DNA from: JAKZVK01 sp965261065
GTDB taxonomy: Bacteria > Acidobacteriota > Terriglobia > Bryobacterales > UBA6623
Reading direction: 5' to 3'
Length of the DNA stretch: 64,000 nt
Assembly (NCBI GenBank): GCA_965261065.1
Contig: OZ253444.1
Location: 8,556,001-8,620,000 of the forward strand
The position numbers were made by a program, and so were the translations under genes. This document shows positions 59,522 through 64,000 of this stretch, piece by piece. Below the pieces are notes generated by a model. That model ran no database searches and was not told the DNA's origin. It saw only the letters and a list, made by a program, of their open reading frames with translations. Each line of letters starts with the position of its first letter. The first letter of the stretch is position 1.

Positions 59522-60883
59522 TCAGCCCGGCTCACCGGCGGCGGCCCCGGTCCCCTGTTCGGTGAAGGGCGCGGGTTCAAAAACCGACAGGATTTGCTCG
59601 ACCATCTGGTCGTAGGAATCAAACCGGCTTTCTTCGTAGCAGCCTAGCGGGTTCTCGGTGACGTTGACCAGGCATTTGTTGCAGTAGGTGCACGGCACAT
59701 CGGGGACGTCCCGCCCGTCGGCGAACATCTTCACCAGATCGTTATTGGCAACCAGAGGCCGCGCAATCGTGACGGCATCGCACTGACCATCGGTGAGGGC
59801 CTTGCGGATCACCGACGCTGTCTGAAACCCACCCGTGCACAGAACGGGGACGCCGACTGCTTCCTTGATGGCCTGCGCTTCGGGCAACAGACGTCCCTCG
59901 ATCTCGCCACCGTGCGCTTCGTTCCATTGTCTGCGTAACAGCGGTCCGAAGATCCTGCTGCGGAACAGACGGTAGTTGCGATACGTGTTGAGCCCGCTGG
60001 AGATGACCGAGTCGTAGTTCCGAATGGAGTCTTCGAGTGGCAAGTCCCCCGCCGGATTGAGCGGATGCGGAAAAGTGCTGCCGGTCGAGACATGAATCGC
60101 GTCTACTCCGTCTTCTTCCAGCCACTTGCAGACTTGAATGGAGTCTTCCAGCTTGTTGCCGGGGGAGTCGAGGGCGGGGAAGATGCTCAGGGAGTTGTGG
60201 TGCTCGACGGCACTGATCTTCATCTGCAAGTGGAAGTCGTCTCCGACCTCGCGGCGGATGGCCGTCACAACCTCGCGCACGAAGCGGGCGCGGTTCTCGA
60301 GCGGCCCCCCGTACTCATCCTCGCGGTCATTGATGGCGGAACTGAGGAACTGCGTGATCAGGTATCCATTGGCGCCGTGCAACTCCACGCCGTCGAGACC
60401 GGCCTCGCGGGCGCGGCGCGCTCCCTGGGCGAACGCGTCGACCGTTTCTTTGATCTGCGCCGGCGTCATGCGCTCGCACTCAAAGCCGTGGATTTCTTCG
60501 GGCTTGTCCGTCGAGCTGAGGCCTACCCTTCCGAATTAGATCCCGCCGATGTCGCGCTGACGGCCGGCGTGGCTGAGCTGCATGATGAACTTGCAGTCGT
60601 GCTCGTGAACGCGGCGGCCCAGCTCTTTCCAGAACGGGATGCGGTCGTCGCGCTCGATGGTGGCGTAGTTGGGAACGATGCGCCCTCGAATGAGGATGGG
60701 GACGAACGACGAAATGATCGCCCCGACGCCCCCGCGGGCGAACTTCAGTTCCCAGTTGATGCGGGCCGGGTTTCCCGATCCATCATAGTTGTCGAATCGG
60801 CCTGAGATATTGGAACGGAAAATACGGTTCTTGACGGTGAGGTTTCGAAAGCTAAGCGGCTGAAAGATGAGATCATCCGGCAT
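59522..60883 (-). pseudogene. NADH:flavin oxidoreductase (OYE family) with in-frame stop
   Basis: Reads MPDDLIFQPLSFRNLTVKNR to IMQLSHAGRQRDIGGI, then TAA at 60536-60538, then in the same frame FGRVGLSSTDKPEEIHGFEC and on from Met 60469: AREAGLDGVELHGANGYLIT, VPVLCTGGFQTASVIRKAL, VTIARPLVANNDLVKMF. The stop falls where the family has an acidic or polar residue; GAA to TAA would explain it. The second part alone lacks the FMN-binding first strands. The C-terminus keeps CTYCNKCLVNV, a Cys motif of the larger 2,4-dienoyl-CoA reductase-like group. Same strand as the peroxidase. Confidence 0.85.
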
Positions 60884-61060
60884 GGCGGATTACCTTCCTG
60901 GCAGACCGCCCGCGGCTACCGGCGGTCGAGCCGGCTCCCATTGTACTGCGGATTCCGCCCCGCGGGAACAAGAAAATCTTCCTTAGGAGAATTTTGTTCA
61001 AAGGGAATGGCGAAGCGCTTCCCTTTTTGTGGCCCGAGGTGTGGAAACCGAGACGGCAGG

Positions 61061-61453
61061 TCAGCGCGACCAACCGGGCGGATGCTTCAATCCGTCGGGC
61101 AGGTGGGTCTTGCGGTTGCCTCGTGTTTCGGCGATCTGCTCTTCGGTGAGATTTTCAGCAGTGCGCAGGTCGGCGCCCCGCAGGTCGGCCCTGACCAGAT
61201 CGACGCCGATCATGCGGGCGCCCACGAGGTTGGCGTCCCGCAGGTCCGCGCCTCTGAGGTCCGCCCCGCAGAGGTTGGTCATGACAAGGTTGGCGCTCTT
61301 GAGCCCAGCCGCGGCTAGATTCGCTACGTTCAGGTCGGTGTTGGCGAGATCGGCGCCGCTGAGGTCTGGGACGATGTCGGGATTCTCGTCCCTCCACTGA
61401 TTCCAGGCGTCGACGTCCTTCTTGAGGAGGTTCAGTTGCTTTCGGTCGGCCAT
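61061..61453 (-). CDS. Pentapeptide-repeat protein
   Basis: 130 residues. About 14 A(D/N)Lxx repeats at 33-105 (LSGADLANTDLNVANLAAAG, CGADLRGADLRDANLVGARM) form a right-handed quadrilateral helix. A short N-terminal helix and a basic tail follow no known domain. Function unknown. Confidence 0.85.
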   Translation of the reverse strand: MADRKQLNLLKKDVDAWNQWRDENPDIVPDLSGADLANTDLNVANLAAAGLKSANLVMTNLCGADLRGADLRDANLVGARMIGVDLVRADLRGADLRTAENLTEEQIAETRGNRKTHLPDGLKHPPGWSR

Positions 61454-61505
61454 CAGTGAGTCACCCTTGCTTTCAGAACGCGCGGAAGGAGGTGTGGTCG
61501 CCGGT

Positions 61506-61796
61506 TCAAGTCGCCTCGCTGAAATAGCGTTGCCGCAGGCGCTCGGGTCCCGCGGGAGTCAACAGGGTTACGGCCACGATCGAGACTACCGACACCAGTA
61601 GCGACCAGATAAACGGATCGAATCCGCCAAAGCTCTGTAGACCGCGCCAGATAAAAATCACGTACTGAACGAGGAACGAGAGAAACCCGCCTAGCAACCC
61701 CGCCAAGCACCCGGCCTTGTTCATACGTGGCCAGTAGACGCCCAACACCGTCGGGAACATCCATGATAGGTATCTGTCAAGGATGGACGCAGTCAT
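61506..61796 (-). pseudogene. Sodium:solute symporter, C-terminal fragment
   Basis: About 96 codons: LSWMFPTVLGVYWPRMNKAG, CLAGLLGGFLSFLVQYVIFI and FIWSLLVSVVSIVAVTLLTP match the last three helices of SSS-family (PanF/ActP-like) symporters, where GxYWPRxNxxG is characteristic. The other ten helices are missing; upstream sequence is unrelated. Confidence 0.7.
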
Positions 61797-62125
61797 CCGA
61801 ATCCTCCCGTCAGCGGGGGCGTTGTCTTCAGCAGTGACGCTTCGCAGCCCGAGCGTTTTTGCGAATCAAGTCGCAAGGTCAACGAGTCACGTGACCAGAC
61901 ATCCATGTGCGCGCATCGGGTCGCCCCACCGTACCGGCCGGGGGACCGTCGCGGAAGATTCAGTTTGGGTTTTCAGGCCCGCCGGCCTCGAAACAGAGAT
62001 ACGGACGCATCAGAAATTTCCCAGGAAACTCCCAGCAAACTCCTTCGCGTAGTCCCCAACAGGCGAGGACCGGCGGGCCGCTCGTGACACCGCACAGCGT
62101 CGATGAAACTCTTCGTTTCTCCTTT
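61797..62125. other. Non-coding stretch before IS1595 copy C
   Basis: 329 bp with no recognised gene, RNA or terminator. It separates the symporter fragment from the IS. Confidence 0.4.
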
Positions 62126-63156
62126 GCTGGGTATCCACTTGACTCAGGTGACCCCAAGATGTAGTGTAGGGCCTGGTGGAGGATTACCCGCGCGACCAAC
62201 TCGAATTCGAGTCTCACTTTGCGAGCGAGGAGGCTTGCCGCGACTATCTGTTCGCCTTGCGCTGGCCAGAGGGTTTCCGCTGTCCAAGGTGTGGGCATGA
62301 GCGCGCTTGGCCGGTGCGCAAAGTGTGGTTCGAATGCGCTCGCTGCGGGCGGCAAACCTCCGTCACCGCCGGCACGATCTTTCAAGACACACGCAAGCCG
62401 CTGCGGCTGTGGTTCCGGGCGATGTGGACCATCACCACGCAGAAGAATGGGGCCAGCGCCCTGGGTCTACAGCGCGTTCTGGGACTGGGCAGTTACCAAA
62501 CCGCCTGGCCTTGGATGCACAAGCTGAGGCGAGCGATGGTGCGCCCGGGGCGGGAGCGATTGACGGGCCTCGTCGAGGTCGATGAGACCTACTGGGGCGC
62601 TGAAGAAGAAGGGGTAATCGGCCGGCAGACCGAGCGTAAAGCGTTGATTGCAGTCGCCGCGGAAGAGAGAGGCACCGGGCTGGGGCGCATCCGCATGCAG
62701 CGCGTTCAGAACGCCTCGGCGGCCAGTTTGATGCCCTTCGTCGAGGAGTCGGTCGAGCCGGGCAGCGTGGTTGTTACCGACAACTGGTCGGGCTACGATC
62801 CGCTCAAGAAGAAGGACTACCAGCGTCGTATCATCTCGATTAACAACCGCCGCGAGCAGGCCTCGCAGCTACTGCCGAGGGTGCACTTGGCGATCTCGCT
62901 ACTCAAGCGCTGGATGCTGGGCACGCATCAGGGGGCGGTCAGCCACGAGCATCTGGACTACTATCTCGACGAGTTCGTGTTCCGCTTCAATCGGCGCAGA
63001 TCACGCAGTCGGGGCAAGCTCTTCTACCGCCTTGTGCAGCAGGCCATGGCGGTGGAGCCGACGCCGTACCGCTCGATCGTCGCCGATTGGGACGCTAAGA
63101 CGCGGTGAGCCCAATTACAAGATGTTGGGGTCACCTGAGTCAAGTGGATACCAGGC
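62126..63156 (+). mobile_element. IS1595-family element, copy C
   Basis: 1031 bp, ends GCTGGGTATCCACTTGACTC and GCCTGGTATCCACTTGACTC, flanked by the 8-bp duplication TCTCCTTT (62118-62125, 63157-63164). Confidence 0.93.
62176..63108 (+). CDS. IS1595-family transposase (copy C)
   Basis: 310 residues from GTG; zinc ribbon and the catalytic Asp residues D136 and D202 are present, as in copy A. The last codon before the stop is Arg instead of Leu. Intact. Confidence 0.92.
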   Translation: MEDYPRDQLEFESHFASEEACRDYLFALRWPEGFRCPRCGHERAWPVRKVWFECARCGRQTSVTAGTIFQDTRKPLRLWFRAMWTITTQKNGASALGLQRVLGLGSYQTAWPWMHKLRRAMVRPGRERLTGLVEVDETYWGAEEEGVIGRQTERKALIAVAAEERGTGLGRIRMQRVQNASAASLMPFVEESVEPGSVVVTDNWSGYDPLKKKDYQRRIISINNRREQASQLLPRVHLAISLLKRWMLGTHQGAVSHEHLDYYLDEFVFRFNRRRSRSRGKLFYRLVQQAMAVEPTPYRSIVADWDAKTR

Positions 63157-63191
63157 TCTCCTTTTAACAGAAAAAAAGCAAATTCTCCTCG

Positions 63192-64000
63192 TTACGCCTC
63201 GGCCGCAACCCGCGGCACGAACGCGCGGCCACTGGTGTCCACGGCCCGCAGATACGCCACCAACTTGCGCGCCACGGCCAACGTCGCGCGATTGCGAGAC
63301 CCGCGCGTCAACTCCCGCTCATGGACGTCGTGCAGTTGCGGGTTCCAGCGCGGCGCGAGTTTCGCCGCCTCGATCAGCACCCGCTGCAAATGCTTGTTGC
63401 GCTGCTTCGACAGCGGTCCCCGCTGCGTCTTGCCGGCCGACTCGCGCTGTGCCGAACACAACCCACAGTAACTCACCGCCTGGCCCAGCGAACCGAAGCG
63501 CTCGGGCTCGACGGTCTCCAGCGCCCAGGTCAACGCCGTCACCTCCCCCACGCCGCGAATCGATTGCAGCAACTCGACGCGTTCCCGCAACAGCGGATGG
63601 CGCCGCAATCCGCGCAGTAACTCCTGCTGCAAACGATCGAACATTTCCAGGCTGCCGCGGGTGATGGCGAGCAGCTCGATCACCGACTCGGGCGTGTCGC
63701 GCAGGCTGTCGAGATAGGAGTAGAAATAGTTGCGCCCGTGCAGCCGCCGGGCATCGTAGGGTTCGCCCACTTCCATCAGTAGCCCGCTGATTTTGTTCTT
63801 CATGCGGACGGCTTCGCCCAGCAGCAGATTGCGATAGCGCAGCACGCGCCGCAACTCGCGCAGGGCAGGCGGCGCCACGTAGCAGCGCGGCAGCAGGTTG
63901 CAGCGCAGCAGGTCACTGATCTTGGTGGCGTCGAGACGGTCGTTCTTCTTCTTGGCGCAGGCGATGGCCTTGAGCATGGCCGGGTGTGCGACTTGCAGTT
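63192..64000 (-). CDS. IS110-family transposase (N-terminus outside window)
   Basis: About 269 codons visible; the frame continues past the edge (LQVAHPAMLKAIACAKKKND). KKKNDRLDATKISDLLR is the end of the RuvC-like DEDD domain, and the Transposase_20 part holds LLQSIRGVGEVTALTWALET, VSYCGLCSAQRESAGKTQRG and the Ser of the serine-recombinase-like site near PLSKQRNKHLQRVL. IS110 elements use a bridge RNA; the region where it could lie (outside the gene ends) is mostly out of view. Confidence 0.9.
   Translation of the reverse strand, partial: LQVAHPAMLKAIACAKKKNDRLDATKISDLLRCNLLPRCYVAPPALRELRRVLRYRNLLLGEAVRMKNKISGLLMEVGEPYDARRLHGRNYFYSYLDSLRDTPESVIELLAITRGSLEMFDRLQQELLRGLRRHPLLRERVELLQSIRGVGEVTALTWALETVEPERFGSLGQAVSYCGLCSAQRESAGKTQRGPLSKQRNKHLQRVLIEAAKLAPRWNPQLHDVHERELTRGSRNRATLAVARKLVAYLRAVDTSGRAFVPRVAAEA

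Overview
The window looks like an IS-riddled stretch of a high-GC Acidobacteriota chromosome, probably Bryobacterales/Solibacter-like. The main taxonomic clues are a VWFA protein of the type expanded in Acidobacteria (40.0-41.8 kb), a PPC-domain secreted protein, a stub of an Oar-like TonB-dependent receptor, and the mixture of IS families. This assignment is inference from gene content; no rRNA or phylogenetic marker tree was available.

Layout. 0-4.2 kb: an IS630 end and two head-to-tail copies of a 1598-bp ISNCY/IS1202-like element. 4.2-18.9 kb: an accessory region. It holds a DNA adenine methyltransferase overlapping the C-terminal piece of its restriction enzyme, a toprim primase-helicase broken by an IS1595 element, a second IS1595 copy, a tyrosine integrase with a frameshift next to tRNA-Pro(CGG), a degraded primase-like gene, a truncated IS701, a truncated secreted protein, IS1380, the N-terminal piece of the same restriction enzyme, and a P63C-domain fragment. 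19.4-23.5 kb: an iron operon on the minus strand: a DtxR-type regulator with its own palindromic operator, a membrane-anchored DtxR-FeoA fusion, and FeoB split into separate G-protein and permease genes. 24-33 kb: glnS, gltX, a PQQ-repeat protein, an OmpA-like protein, a third ISNCY copy and a Tat-exported SelA-like PLP enzyme. 33.4-39.9 kb: a nest of transposons inside a TonB-receptor 3' end: an IS1595-type element with passenger genes, itself hit by IS630 and ISKra4, then an IS481. 40-62 kb: mostly ordinary chromosome: VWFA protein, an operon of HATPase kinase + STAS + MlaE + MlaF + MlaD, rsmB, a TPR protein, rpmB, methyltransferase, aldolase/epimerase pair, amidohydrolase, DUF1844, MBL hydrolase, ribF, LacD-type aldolase, haem peroxidase, an Old-Yellow-Enzyme gene with a nonsense codon, a pentapeptide protein and a symporter fragment. 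62.1-64 kb: a third IS1595 copy and a partial IS110.

How parts fit together. The DtxR regulator probably senses Fe(II) and represses the four-gene feo operon through the palindrome just upstream of its start codon. The HATPase/STAS pair is placed to control the MlaEFD lipid transporter, with the STAS protein in the role of MlaB. The restriction enzyme can be rejoined in frame at a shared GTTTAG: the 11.3 kb between the two pieces behaves like one insertion with a 6-bp direct repeat and an IS1380 at one border. IS1380 relatives such as ISEcp1 are known to carry adjacent DNA.

All boundaries and motifs were read by eye. Family names are recognition from motifs, not database hits.
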